Positions 31,991-43,084 of a stretch of 64,000 nt of DNA are shown in pieces. The stretch is from Bettongia penicillata ogilbyi (taxonomy: Eukaryota > Chordata > Mammalia > Diprotodontia > Potoroidae). The notes beneath the pieces are model-generated. The model was not told the origin of the DNA, did not search any database, and worked only from the letters and a program-made list of their open reading frames with translations. Numbering within the stretch: the first letter of the stretch is position 1; each line of letters opens with the position of its first letter. The translations under genes and the position numbers were made by a program. The stretch covers positions 2,424,215 through 2,488,214 of the forward strand of contig JAJHZJ010000268.1 in assembly GCA_023548195.1 (NCBI GenBank), in the 5' to 3' direction.

Positions 31991-32324
31991 AAGGCCCTGA
32001 ACATTCTGAAAGAAAAGATACTCCAGCATTTTGATTTTACAAATGAAGAAACCAAGGCCCTAGGCAATGGTGGGGATTGGAGTGAGGGTAGAGGGATGAC
32101 TCCCCCATGGTAACACCGCTAGTCACGTTCACTGACTTCTTACATTATACTATGTGGAATAATCTCATACTGGCATGTGTATAAGAAAAGAAAACACCTT
32201 TCCTCAGTTGAGCTTTAAGGTCAAGTATAATTAAAAAATTTATTTCTAAGTTGATCAGAGATCCAAGTTCTACCTCCAAAATAATCTTTCACATTTGTAT
32301 TATGCTTTCCCTCTAACAATCCAA

Positions 32325-32495
32325 TGACAATGATAGTTTATTGAACTTTACAGATAAGGAAACTGAGGCTTAAGAAGTTGAATAGCTTCCCAAAGGTCAT
32401 ATAGCAAACAAGGTTCTGAGGCAGAATTTGAAACCAGACCTCTCAACCTCACATCAAGCAAACTATCAAATACACTACACTCCCTCCCATGACAA
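32325..32495 (-). mobile_element. MIR SINE, minus strand
   Basis: 'agataaggaaactgaggct', 'ccaaaggtcatatagcaaa' and 'ggcagaatttgaaaccag' follow MIR order. Confidence 0.85.
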
Positions 32496-32779
32496 CATAA
32501 GAAAATGAAACAATTTGAAATGTGATATTGTTTGTTTAGCTCTTAAGAACTATTTCCACATCACCTCATGCTATATGCATCCTTTAACATATTAGTCAAA
32601 TATTTAGTGTATGCCAGGAAAGCCACATAGATATTTAGTCTACATTAATACAGGTATAATTTCCTGAAAAGGGGAAGTATGAGTCCTGTTATTTCCTGCC
32701 CCAAGTCAGAACTTAATCTAGAGTATTAACTTCTGGATCCACAGTTTAGGAACAACATTGATAGGTTGGTGAATGTTCC

Positions 32780-33245
32780 AAAGAGTGGAATCAGAATGGT
32801 GAAGGGTAGGTAGTAGGTATCCTATGTGGTCCATTTGAAAGCACTGGAGAAGAATTGGAAATGAGGGAGGGGAGCAGTGATGGCTGTTTTCAAGAATTTA
32901 AAGAACTGTTATGTGAAGGAAGGATTAGACTTGTTTGCTTTGATTCTGATGAGTTAAAGTAGAAGAGACTTAAGCTAGATTTTGGCGGGGGGGGGGGGAG
33001 TGGAGGGGGGAATTCTAAAAATTAGAGCTCTACAAAACAGGAAAGGGCTGGTGAATGATAATGAGTCTTCCTTCATGGGATTTCTTCCAACATATGCTGG
33101 AAGAGCCCTTATTGGGTAGGTTAGAGAGGAGACTTTTTTTATTTTTGGCTAAGTATTGTAATTGATGGGTCCTTAGAGTATTTCTAACTCTGAAAATCTG
33201 TGATACTGTCATCTCCAAAGTCCCTTCCATCTCTCAATCCTGTGA
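32780..33245 (-). mobile_element. CR1/L3 LINE, minus strand
   Basis: 'gatggctgttttcaagaat', 'ggattagacttgtttgctt', then after a G-run (32986-33007) 'aaattagagctctacaaaa' and the end 'aagtcccttccatctctca'. The 66-codon minus frame at 33030-33230 lies in it. Confidence 0.75.
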
Positions 33246-33249
33246 AACC

Positions 33250-33640
33250 AACCAAGGGAAGTGGACATAGATTACTCCTTCCACCAACTTTCTCCCTTGG
33301 AGGAGAGCCAACACAGTTGTTGTTTTCCAGGTGTTATGGGGCTCAGCCCTGAGGCTTCCGATAAGATGTACCCGATCATTTGTAATCCTAGTAAGCAGAG
33401 TCACCAAGCACTTCTCAGCCTGAGTCATATTCATATTCAAACATCTAATCCTTTTACAAGCTATTAAATGATTTGTCTCAATAATGCGCTGCAGGCTAGC
33501 TGTCAATTGTACAAGCACATGTTTCCTCTAGCTTTAATTTCTCCCTTGTTCTATTTCAGTTACTGTTCTCTTGACTGCTCCTGGGAAAGTGAAACACAGG
33601 CCACTTCATTCACAACTTAGTCTGAATCATCCCTTGCCTA
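33250..33640. promoter_or_regulatory. Candidate conserved non-coding block
   Basis: High-complexity, no repeat. Core at 33400-33530 holds 'attaaatgatttgtctcaa', 'ataatgcgctgcaggctag' and 'ctgtcaattgtacaagcac' (a TGTCA/CAATTG pair). CpGs persist in 'ttccgataag' and 'acccgatcat'. A 94-codon minus frame at 33234-33518 overlaps but has no domain. Enhancer role is inference. Confidence 0.42.
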
Positions 33641-33649
33641 CTCTTTAGT

Positions 33650-34140
33650 CTTTTGTGAGTCGCTTAACATTTCACTTTTCTCTGATACAACACAAGAAAT
33701 TCGAATTCATATCGATCTCTCTCTGGATCCTCTAAAGATTTTTACTTTGTATCAATGAGAGGAGAGGCCCAAGATAGCATATAAGGCTTCTGTTTTCTTC
33801 TATACATTTAATACTTCCTACCACTTACGTACTTTCATTCAGGAGTGTCCTGGTAAATGTTTTAACAACTGGCTCTGGGAAGGGAGAGAGATATACAGAA
33901 AACATGTCTTTAAGCTTCATCTGTATTATTAACATTTTATCCATCACTTTCTTAAGCCCAGGCAATTGTCAAAACCAAAAAAAAAAATCAACTCCTGATT
34001 TTGAGCATTTGCCATTTTATGAGGTATATCCATAATCTAGTATATTCATGCTTTCATTCATCTATTCATTCACTTGATGAATATTCATTCTACACTATTT
34101 TTTTTAGTGATATTCATATTTCTTCCTGACTTTGGTTTGG
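33650..34140. other. No named feature; possible very old repeat
   Basis: Bases 33845-33985 ('aacaactggctctgggaag', 'ttaacattttatccatcac') look like an old mammalian repeat I cannot name. A (TTCAT)-type scrap lies at 34050-34090. Confidence 0.3.
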
Positions 34141-34144
34141 AGGA

Positions 34145-34330
34145 ATGAAAAGCAATGTAATAGGGAGAGTATTTATCTTCTTTGTACCTGGATTCAAATT
34201 TTAACTTTATTACTTAATACTTTGGATGAAATCACTTCAACCAGACAAGTCACTTCTCTGGGGCTATTTTCTCATCAGCAAAACAAGGAATGATTACTAA
34301 GGTTCTTTCTATCTTCAAATACTGTGATTG
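34145..34330 (+). mobile_element. MIR SINE, plus strand
   Basis: 'cctggattcaaattttaac', 'accagacaagtcacttctc' and 'tatttTCtcatcagcaaaa' follow MIR order with heavy divergence. Confidence 0.65.
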
Positions 34331-34377
34331 ATTAATTTCTGTCACATAATAGTATCTTAAGTTTTTATCATGCTTCA

Positions 34378-34700
34378 CTGATTAAAAAGTGTTTTCTCAC
34401 ACATTATCCTGAGGTAGCCAGAGTGAAGATTTTCAGGATCATTTTTTATTGTTTTTTTTAGAGGGGGGAAAGCAAGGCAATTGGGGTTAAGTGACTTGCC
34501 CAAGGTCACACAGCTAGTAAATGTCAAGTGTCTAAGGCCATATTTGAACACAGTCAGGTCCTCCTGACTTCAGGGCAGGTGCTCTATTCACTGCTCCCTC
34601 TAGCTGCCCTGTCAGGCTCATTTGATTGAAGAAGTGTGTCAGACTAATAAAGGTAAGTGACTTATCCAAGTTCTCAGAGCTAATGAGTGACTGATCAGGC
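34378..34700 (-). mobile_element. MIR SINE split by a younger SINE
   Basis: MIR pieces at 34378-34440 and 34622-34700 ('taaaggtaagtgacttatc') surround a minus-strand SINE at 34445-34609 ('caattggggttaagtgac', 'ctgacttcagggcaggtg'). Short flanking words 'tcaggatcattt' and 'tcaggctcattt' are a likely 12-base target duplication. Confidence 0.75.
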
Positions 34701-34801
34701 TCTCAAAGTGAGACACATTTAGTGAGGAAGGAAGTAAGGTAGATGCTGAGAGGAACATGAAGACTAATAGATACAGTTCTCTGCTCAAAAATCCTCCACT
34801 C

Positions 34802-34802
<1 letters not shown>

Positions 34803-34838
<36 letters not shown>
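34803..34838 (+). repeat. (CA)n microsatellite
   Basis: Seventeen or so CA units in a row. Confidence 0.97.
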
Positions 34839-34839
<1 letters not shown>

Positions 34840-34949
34840 ATGCACATGCATACTTTTTGTTTAGTTTTGGTTTTTCATCAGTCCTGTGATTTCTTTTGTG
34901 GGGAACTCTTGATTAATACAAGTTGGTACCTCCTTTGCAACTTGGAGTT

Positions 34950-35272
34950 TTAAACAGTCACCTGTCTAAGAGAGGTTAAGTGATTTGTTCAGGTTCACAC
35001 AATAATTATGAAACAAAAGTAGCTAGGTTGCTCAGTGGATAGAGTTCTGGGCCTGGAGTTAGGAAGACCTAAGTTCAAATCTCTCCTCTGACACTTGCTA
35101 GCTTTGTGACTCAGGGTAAGTCACTTAACCCTGTTTGCCTCAGTGACTCATCTGCAAAATGAGCTGAAAAAGAAATGGCAAAAGACTCCAGTATCTTTGC
35201 CATGAAAATCCCAAATGGAGTAATGAAAGGTCAGATACAATTGAATAATGACCAAATGACAACAACAAATGT
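34950..35272 (+). mobile_element. MIR scrap then complete SINE-A
   Basis: Bases 34955-35015 are reversed MIR ('aagagaggttaagtgattt'). Bases 35022-35272 are a SINE-A: 'tgctcagtggatagagttc', 'agcttTGtgactcagggta', 'aaaatgagctgaaaaagaa', 'tcagatacaattgaataat', ending in an (ACA)/(ATT) tail. Confidence 0.9.
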
Positions 35273-35464
35273 TAGATATTATTATTATTATTACAAATGC
35301 TAACACTGAGCATTTAACAATCCACTTTGGTGAGCCAGTTCAAGTTGGTTCTAGCACAACCTGGAAAACCTACAAAGGCTTTGATCAGTCACAGGATAGA
35401 AAGGAAATTAGGGGGACTGAAGATGGAGGTCAATAATTAGAGCCTGGTTCATCATCCAAAGTGA

Positions 35465-35780
35465 TTGTGTTCCAAGTATATATTTTCTAAAAAAACTGAT
35501 GTGCACAGGAAATAGTATGAATGACGCTATCAAGAACGGTTGTGGCCAGAAAAGAACTCAGAGAATTAAACTGAATTTCATTCAACAAACTTTTATGAAT
35601 CACCTCCTTCAGGGACAGGAAAATGAAAGCAGAAGAAGCTTCCATTCTAGCCATGGGATATAAGATCTCCATAGATAAGTAGAGAAAAAAATATATACCA
35701 AATAAATACAAAGGGATTTTTGAAGATGAGAATTCTAGAAATGGAGAGGATTAGGAAAGGACATTTGTAGGACATGGCAT
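35465..35780 (+). repeat. Left copy of a local direct duplication
   Basis: Paired with 36765-37070. Shared ordered phrases: 'tattttctaaaaaaactga', 'tatcaaga', 'aaaatatataccaaataaa' and 'ccatttgtagga'-like end, at roughly 80% identity. The copy includes both non-L2 DNA and the start of a reversed L2, with the same junction in both copies. Confidence 0.65.
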
Positions 35781-36370
35781 TTGAACTGAGCCCTGAAAGG
35801 AGTTAGGCATTTCAAAAGACAAAGAGGAGTAGGGGGAACATTCCAGGTAGGAAATGCCCTTTTTTCCACTCTAGGCATGCAGAAGAGCATGAAGATGAGA
35901 GACAGAATGTCACCTAGGAGGACCTGAAAATAGACCAATTAGGCTGAAATATAGAAGGAGTAAGGAGAAGCCAAAGGGAATAAGTCTGGAACAGTAGGCT
36001 GCAGCCAGATCATTTGGGGAGGGTTTTAAATGTCAAAGAAGATGCATATTCTTATAAAGGCAAGAGAGTATCACCGAAGTTTCTTAAGCAAGGTAATGAT
36101 ATAGTATGACCTGTTCTTTAGACATAGCTCTATGGGAGCTGTGGATTGGATGGGGGAGAGATTGGAGTAAAGAGGATCATCTTATATAAAGTCAAGAGAT
36201 GATGAGGGTCGTACGGGGGTAAGGTGGAGATCATGTGAATGGGGAGGGAAGGAATGGACATGGGTAATGTTGCAGAGATATAATTGACAAAATTTGGGGA
36301 CTGACTGGATGTGAGAAATGGGAGAGTTGCAGTAGCTTCGAAACTGAGAATAGGATAACAGCTTGAGTGA
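35580..36370 (-). mobile_element. L2 LINE, minus strand, long copy
   Basis: 'attcaacaaacttttatga' opens the reversed terminus. 'gaactgagccctgaaagga', 'aacattccaggtaggaaat' and 'ttttaaatgtcaaagaaga' follow the reversed body to about 36370. Confidence 0.8.
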
Positions 36371-36464
36371 TGCATTGTACTTTCCAGACTCAACACCATG
36401 CCTCAGTTACAGTCTCACCCTGGACCCCACCTCAGCACCTGCCCAACCCCATTTCAAGCTCCCT

Positions 36465-36592
36465 TTTGTTGTTTTCTTTTCCCATTTGAATGTAAGGTGT
36501 TGAAGACAGGGGCTATCTTTCTTTTGCATATATTTGTATCACCAGTGGCATGAAGTAAGTAGAGTTATTAAGTGTCTGGTAAATGCTTGTAG
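36465..36592 (+). mobile_element. L2 LINE, 3' end
   Basis: 'gaatgtaaggtgttgaaga', 'tgtatcaccagtggcatga' and 'agtgtctggtaaatgcttg' are the forward L2 terminus. Confidence 0.75.
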
Positions 36593-36764
36593 CCTGTCTA
36601 CCTGGGTTATGACATAACAAAGGAACCAGCAGAAGGTTTCTACAATATCAAATGGATACTCTGCGGAGAATATTTGTAAATGCATTGGCCAAAATCACAG
36701 AGGATGAAGTGGTTTCCTGTGCCATGGAGACCCAAATATATATTTTGACCTACAATATATTGGA

Positions 36765-37070
36765 ACCCAAATATATGTTTTCTAAAAATTGATGTTCATA
36801 AGAAATGCTATAAATGAAATTATCAAGGATGACTCGGACCATACTGGCAATTCAATCCAGTTCAACAAGCCTTTGTGAATCATTTTCTCCAGGGACAGGA
36901 ATATAAAAGCAGAGTCTGCCCTTCAGATGCATACATTCTGCCCATGCAAAATAAGATTTCTATAGATAAATAAATAGAAAATATATACCAAATAAACACA
37001 AAGGAATTTTTGAAGAAGGGAATTCCAGAAATTGAGTACATTCAAAAAAGACCATTTGTAGGAAGTAGAG
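36765..37070 (+). repeat. Right copy of a local direct duplication
   Basis: Diverged copy of 35465-35780, about 1.3 kb downstream. It ends soon after 'agaccatttgtaggaagta', so only the first 200 bases of the L2 were copied. A small internal doublet ('cccaaatatatatttt' and 'cccaaatatatgtttt') marks its left edge. Confidence 0.65.
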
Positions 37071-37289
37071 ATCATGCCTATAATTATGAAATTAAGGGAG
37101 CATTTTGACATTAAAGAAATTAACCCAAAAAACACATCCACCAATAGGAAACTAGAGTATCTTTCTAGGTGAAAATGAAATGCTCTAATATTTCATTTGT
37201 TTAAGATCCTCAATCCTCATCCCTTGAAAACACCTCCTTCTCCATCATGTAAAACAATCCATCATGTACATGAGTAACTGGTGTTTAAT

Positions 37290-38080
37290 CAATGGTTCGG
37301 TAAGCATTTATTAAGCACCTGCTAAATTCCAAGCACAATGCACTTTAGGATTAAAACTAATCCTCCAAGAGCTCACAAATGGGGGAGATAGCATACAAAC
37401 AAATATGTACAAATGGGTCATATACAGGAAAATAGGGACTAATTAAAAGAGGAAGACCAGAATTGGGGGGGTTGAGAAACCATAGCAGATGGGATTTTAA
37501 TTGAGACTTGAAGTCAGAGAAGCCAAAAAGCAGAGAAAAGGAGAGAGAACGTTGTAGGCATGGGAGACAACTAGAAAATTCCCAATCTGTATTCCAGGAT
37601 TGAATGTGAATTTTTGGTTGTAACCAGGAAACATTCTAATCAGCAAACCTATTAGACATCTCTATTTAAGGACTGATTTCTGTCCCAAATGATCTGAGAA
37701 GCAGCCAGTAATTTGGGTGGAAGAAAAGGGAGCTAAAGGTTAGGAGAGATAAATTATTTATAGGCACATGAAGGACAGAACTGAAAAGAATAGAGAGGAG
37801 GAAGAGAATGAACTGGAAAAAGCAAAAGTAGAATAATAGTAAGCAGGAGGAATCTTGGATATTTTTGGCTCAAGGAAACATGATGCAGTGGAAAAAGCAA
37901 AGGACAGCTGCAAGAAGGAGTGAGTCCCTCCTTGCAAGATGCTTACAGTCTAAAGGGGAAGACTACATGCAAACCACCATGTACAATTTAGATAGACATA
38001 ACATAGTAGAGAAATGACTTGGCCAAAGTCACACAGATTGTGACCAGCTGCACTGGGCGTCAAGCCAGGTCTTCTGATTA
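37290..38080 (-). mobile_element. L2 LINE pieces and MIR tail, minus strand
   Basis: Bases 37295-37600 hold 'taagcatttattaagcacc', 'caagagctcacaaatgggg' and 'ggattttaattgagacttg'. A second reversed L2 piece is at 37915-37990 ('gatgcttacagtctaaagg'), followed by a MIR 3' part to 38080 ('aaatgacttggccaaagtc'). Confidence 0.75.
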
Positions 38081-38082
38081 CA

Positions 38083-38322
38083 ATATAGTTGTAGCTGAGT
38101 CATTTCAGACATGTATGACTCTTTGTGACCCCCTTTGGGATCTTTTTAGCAAAGATACTGGGGTGGTTTGTCATTTCCTTTTCCAGCTCATTTTACAGAT
38201 GAGGCAAACAGGGTTAAGTGCCTTGGCAAGAGTCATACAACTAGTAAAAACCTGAGGCTAGATTTGAACTCAGGTCTTCCCGACTTCAGGCCTGCTGTTC
38301 TATCCACTCACTAATTGTATAA
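38083..38322 (-). mobile_element. SINE-A, complete, minus strand
   Basis: 'atgactctttgtgacccc' (reversed BovB/RTE-like tail), 'ttttccagctcattttaca', 'agatttgaactcaggtctt' and 'ctgttctatccactcacta' follow in order. Confidence 0.93.
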
Positions 38323-38439
38323 TATTATTACTCTTTCCATTACATGCCATGAGTGATTGATTCATCTCTTTTTCCTACCTAGACTCTTAGGGAAAAGAGG
38401 AAGTTCAATGAAAATGGTAGATAAGTGATTAAATGTTCT

Positions 38440-38795
38440 TGTTTGGTAAAATGTAAGCCCCTTGATGAGAGAGACTTCTAGAGTAGAAGAGAAGAAAAAG
38501 CCTTGGTTATGGAGTGTGAGGAGCGAGTTCAAATCTTGCCTCTGTCATTTCCTGTGTGAATTTAGGAAAGTATTTTACTCTCTCAGCCATAGCTTCCTCA
38601 TATAGCAAAGGAAAGAACTCTGGGGTCCCTTTTAGTACTACATTTATTCCAAGTCACAAAGCTTTTCTGAGTTTCAGCATGTGAGTAACAGTTTTACTTC
38701 TAGCTCTAAATTTTTGCCGTGTTTCCTCCATCCCTCACCATGGTACCTTGCACATAGTAGGTGCTGAACAAGTGTTTGTTGAATTGAATTGAAGT
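38440..38795 (+). mobile_element. L2 3' end interrupted by a MIR
   Basis: L2 starts at 38448 ('atgtaagccccttgatgag') and resumes at 38735 ('accttgcacatagtaggtg'), ending 'ttgttgaattgaattgaa'. A forward MIR lies between, 38478-38650 ('gcgagttcaaatcttgcct'). Confidence 0.75.
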
Positions 38796-38799
38796 AGAC

Positions 38800-39420
38800 A
38801 CTTGTCTGTAGTTCAGTGTTTCCCAGAGTTGGCCTTGGTTGGGAGGGAGGCAAAGGAGGATATTAGTCCTGTGACATGTTATGAGGAGTCCAGTTCTAGC
38901 AGATGGGCCAGTCTCTTTCCATTAATAAGACATAGCAATGACAGCTACATTCCAACCTCAAAGGGGTGTGGTGGAGATCAATGCACTGAGGGTTTTTTCT
39001 TCTTTTTTTATTAAGTGGTTTTAAAGTCCTAGGATAAAAGGCTGTAGATAAAAACTTGGAGTTTTAGGTGTAAAGAAAAAAAACATTCCCATCAACAGGC
39101 ATTTATTGAGAGCCCATGGAGTGTATCATTCTCTTTTCCAGGCTTGACAAACACAGCATGTTGCAAATGTGTGCTGCTGTTTCTCACTCAGGAGTAGCAG
39201 ATGTGCCTTTTTTATATAGAGGTGGAATTCAGAACCTTCATTTCACATAAAAAAATTCTAAAACCAAAAGGGCTTGTGAAATTCTATATAAAGTTATAAG
39301 AGAGTCATATAGTTTTAAGAGCACTTTTTTCTATTCTCTAAAACTGCAAAGGGTGGTAGTCATTTTACAACTTTAAGCACAGTGCAGATCTATGTTAGGT
39401 AATTTTGATATCAAATTTCT
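38800..39420. other. No gene or named repeat seen
   Basis: Mixed DNA, with a T-rich run near 38995. A 70-codon frame at 38802-39014 has no domain. Confidence 0.4.
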
Positions 39421-39424
39421 TATT

Positions 39425-39512
39425 TTGGAGACAGAGAGACAGAGTGAGACAGAGACAGAGAGACAGAAATACAGAGAGGCAGAGAGAGACAGAGAGAGAG
39501 AGACAAAGATCT
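39425..39512 (+). repeat. (GAGACA)n microsatellite
   Basis: Imperfect GAGACA units, similar in type to 8400-8478. Confidence 0.95.
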
Positions 39513-39609
39513 AGTAATCTAAATTCATAGCAATTGGAGCAGAATAGTCAAAATGATGTGTAAAAAAGAGAATTTCAGTTTCTTCTGAAATCTATTTTTG
39601 TTTTAAAAA

Positions 39610-40022
39610 TAGTAAAATCTGCCATTTCCTTTTTCAGTTCATTATACAGATGAGGAAAATGAAGGAAAGAGGAATAAATGACCTGCCCAGCATCACAGAG
39701 TTAATAAGTGAACGAGGCCAGATTCAAACTTAGTTCTTCCTGACTCCAGTCCCACTGAAGCTTCTTAATAACTGCCATTTATACAACACTTTAAAGTTTG
39801 CAAACAGCTTTACATACATCGTCCCATTTACAAGTCATCACTGCTCTATGAAGTAGATTCTACAGGTGTTGCTATTTTCAGTTTACAGATTAAAAAATAA
39901 TAACTGAGGCTCTGGGAGATTAAATGACTTATTCATGGACACAAACTAGAAAGGGTAAAAAGTAAGAGTCTAAATCTGTCTCCCTTCTCCAAGTCCAGTC
40001 CTCTATTTGATATTCTACTCTG
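39610..40022 (-). mobile_element. SINE-A part and MIR, minus strand
   Basis: Bases 39615-39760 hold 'gccatttcctttttcagtt' and 'catcacagagttaataagt'. Bases 39762-40022 hold a reversed MIR with 'acaacactttaaagtttgc' and 'tacatcgtcccatttacaa'. Confidence 0.8.
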
Positions 40023-40039
40023 ACCGTCTGGATCCCTCT

Positions 40040-40740
40040 CAGCACTAGCTTTTCACTGAAAAGAACATTCTGCAGCCTTTGAAAGGTCACCAAGAGCTAA
40101 GCAAATCTGCATGGATGATAGTGGTAGTGAATCCAAGCGCAAAGGTAATGACTGAATGAAAAATGAGTGAAGCTGGGAAAATCAGGTCAGTTCAAGGGCA
40201 AAATAGAGAGCCTAAGCAGGGAGGCTAAAAGGTTCAAATCTTTGAGATGCCCAGGAGCAGCTAAAAATGCAAACCCTTCCCTATATCTTCATCTCACAGG
40301 AAAATGCTCTGGCCCATTTCCACTGTGCTGTATGGTGAACTCCATGGCATGGTGCTGACCTTTCTGAATTCACAATGAAATGGGTCCATGGAATAGACTA
40401 GCCACTTCTAGGGAGCCAGTAACCTACTTTTTAAACGCCACCCCCCACCCAGATGAATTCTTTGGTAAAACACAGCTATGTGTAATTTCAGAATATCTAT
40501 TGTGGTTCTAAAATACTAAATTCACAGATAAAAATAATAACAACTTACCCCCCCCATTGAGACTTTTGAAATGGAGTTCAGTATAAATGCAAAAGGCTGA
40601 AAGATAGGCCAAGTAAAACCAGATAAATCTTCACATTATTCCCTTTAGAAATATCTCATGCTCTTATTTCTTGTGAGTCACCCAAATGGACTCAAATTAG
40701 CTGGAAAAGCAGGCATTATTGACCCTGAATTTCAGTTCTT
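40040..40740. promoter_or_regulatory. Candidate conserved non-coding block
   Basis: Apart from C-runs at 40441-40450 and 40552-40558, this is non-repeat. Words such as 'gtgagtcacccaaatggac' and 'aatccaagcgcaaaggtaa' stand out. Regulatory role is inference. Confidence 0.3.
40076..40144 (+). other. Possible 69-base exon, unproven
   Basis: An 'AG' acceptor context ('cattctgcag') precedes base 40076. A 'gtaatg' donor-like word starts at 40145. The 69 bases between are open in two frames. One frame gives a polar, protein-like peptide beginning FERSPRAKQICMDD, then SGSESKRK, and the interval is symmetric (phase 1 on both sides). The polypyrimidine tract is weak, and no other exon is in sight. It could be chance within non-coding DNA. 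Confidence 0.2.
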
Positions 40741-40899
40741 CATATATGGAAGACATGATTATTTCTAATCTTTTCATAAGATGAATATGATAGCGTACCC
40801 TGACTCATTAGGGTAGTAATTGGATAAAAGATGAATGAAACTAATGATAAAAACAAAACAATTTCCTTGTATGAAGTGCTAATCATTTTCAATAATGTG

Positions 40900-41130
40900 G
40901 TAACAGTAGAGAGGCATTGTGCCATAAAAGCTAAGAGAGCTAGTCTCAGCATAGGATGATGTGACTTCAAGCCCTTTCTCTGACACATGCTGGCTGTTCT
41001 ACCTTGGGCAAACCCCTTAACCTGTCACGCTGCTTAGGGCAACTCTCTAAGAACACCAAGTTGGTAATCTGCATTAACGAGGTAGCATTTCCTTCCTGGG
41101 AGTACCACACATCCATAACATCACGGAATC
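40900..41130 (+). mobile_element. MIR-related SINE with long 3' part, plus strand
   Basis: 'aaagctaagagagctagtc', 'taccttgggcaaacccctt' and then 'aactctctaagaacaccaa', 'taatctgcattaacgaggt', 'tcctgggagtaccacacat'. The last three define a SINE subtype also seen at 42560, 49620 (reversed) and 58865. Confidence 0.75.
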
Positions 41131-41462
41131 TGATTTTAAAAAATATATAATAGAAGGCAATGATTATTTGAGATGCAATTAGAGCTGTTCCAGTAGATGA
41201 TACCCTCATTTGCAGTGTCTACTATACAAATGACACAGTGTTTCATAGCAGTATTATAGGAATGATAAAAAAAAAAAAGCAACACAAACGCCAAGTAGAG
41301 GTCAAAAGAGTAAAATTTTGAAGAGTAGTATGTGGCTAAAAGACTATTTAAGCTGGCTGGCAAAAAAAAAAAAACCCAAAACAAAAACAGCTAAAGTAAA
41401 CAAAAACCACATACCAAGCAAACAAAATCAAGTAAGGATGATAGACTAATAACGCCTGTCTG

Positions 41463-41640
41463 TAATATAGTATCATAGAATTTAGAATGCTGTTATCTTT
41501 GATATCATCTAGTCCAACCCTTTCATTTTATAGAAGAAACTGAGACCCAGAAACATTAAGTGAATTGTCTAAGATTACAGTTAATAGTAGAGTTGAGTTT
41601 GAGCTCAATTTCTTTGACTCCAAGTTTTTTCAATTACATA
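41463..41640 (-). mobile_element. MIR3-like SINE, minus strand
   Basis: 'gtatcatagaatttagaat', 'catctagtccaaccctttc' and 'agaaactgagacccagaaa' are in order. Confidence 0.85.
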
Positions 41641-41649
41641 TGATAAAGA

Positions 41650-42555
41650 AAACATTAGAACAAGATGGGCAGAGAGTAATATGAATGACACAACTTTTAG
41701 ACAATTAATATATGTGAACTTAGCTTACTCTAAAAGTGAGATGTAAAAATCCAATCCAATGTAAAAATTAAATGATATTGAATTAAATTAACTTCAAACT
41801 GAACTATTGAAATGAGACATGAAAATGGGAAATGGATGGAGGAAAAGATACAGAAACTGATTACAACAATTTCACACAGTTAAATGAATATAAGTCAATC
41901 AACATAGCAAGTAGGCTCACAGAGCCTAAATAACCACCTTTGTCAACAAAAAACTGGCCATATTTGTCAAGTACAGAAAAATGAAAGTTATAGGAATAAG
42001 TTATTTAGAATGTAAGTTTATAAAATATTTTGAAGATAGGTATACTTTTAAAGGACTATCACATCATAAAATGATGAGAAGCACTTGAAGGAAAAAACAA
42101 TTAAAAGACAAAAACTTAGTAAGAAACCCAACTAATCTAAATTATTTTTAGGGCTTTTGAGGTGAAAGTGGAAACAGGAAAACAATATGATAAAATATTG
42201 GAAAGCTCTGCAAATTTTTTTAATAACAAATTCTTTTTACCATCAAGGACAATAGAATAATTACCTTTGAACACTAACATATGCTACCAATGGAAGTAAA
42301 AATGAACTGAAGCAAACAAAGATGGGAGAAATAACTGAACTATATCATATATATATAAGAGGTCTCTACTGGAGATGACACAATTTTGAGGGCATGAATG
42401 GATAAATTGTTAAGATATCTGAGGGAGAGAAAGATACAAAAGATATGCAAAAAAATCTCAGATGTCATTAGCAAAATAAAGAATCTGAGAAGAGTGATGA
42501 CACATATACTTACTTTACTATCTATATAAAACAATTTATGCAAATTATTTACATG
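41650..42555. other. AT-rich stretch, no named feature
   Basis: About 900 bases, A-rich on the plus strand. It could be an old LINE coding region, since A-richness is typical, but no reverse transcriptase box is visible in any frame that I checked. The 76-codon minus frame at 42340-42570 has no domain. Confidence 0.35.
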
Positions 42556-42559
42556 AGAC

Positions 42560-42790
42560 ACATATGGCATAGAAGATAGTCTGACTCTGAAACCCAGGGA
42601 AGACTTGGGTTTTAATTATGTCTCTATCACTTACTGGCTGTGTGACACAGGATAAGCCCTATAATTTGTCAGTATTCCAAGAAGCTCTTTCAGACAGCAA
42701 TTTGCAAAATAGTTGACCAGAAGCTGTGACAAAAGGACTGTCTTAATTGATAGCTCCCTACTCCAATAAAATCATACATCCCCCCAAAAA
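42560..42790 (+). mobile_element. MIR-related SINE, plus strand
   Basis: 'catagaagatagtctgac', 'tggctgtgtgacacaggat' and 'aagaagctctttcagacag' place it with the subtype at 40900. Confidence 0.7.
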
Positions 42791-42839
42791 TCTTCACAAT
42801 CATTGAAGACATACATCAGAAAGAGTAACCATGACTTTG

Positions 42840-43070
42840 CATGTAATATTTTCCTTTTTTAAATCCCATTTTACATGATCAATATTTATTCTTTTCTTTC
42901 ATTCCCCCCTTCCCCAAAGCAGAAGCATTAAAAATGAAATAGCACAGTAAGAAAATTAGCAACAAAATATTCCTCCCAGAAATCTAGAATACGCTTTCCC
43001 CAAATATATATCCCATCAGTGGCAACAGTGAATATGACTATGAAATATTTGTGGAAGGACACACATGATC
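42840..43070 (-). mobile_element. Possible L1 3' UTR piece, minus strand
   Basis: A T/C-rich reversed tail-like part ('tcttttctttcattccccc') resembles the L1 ends at 10040 and 55400. The rest is not diagnostic. Confidence 0.35.
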
Positions 43071-43084
43071 CCACAGTATTTTTG

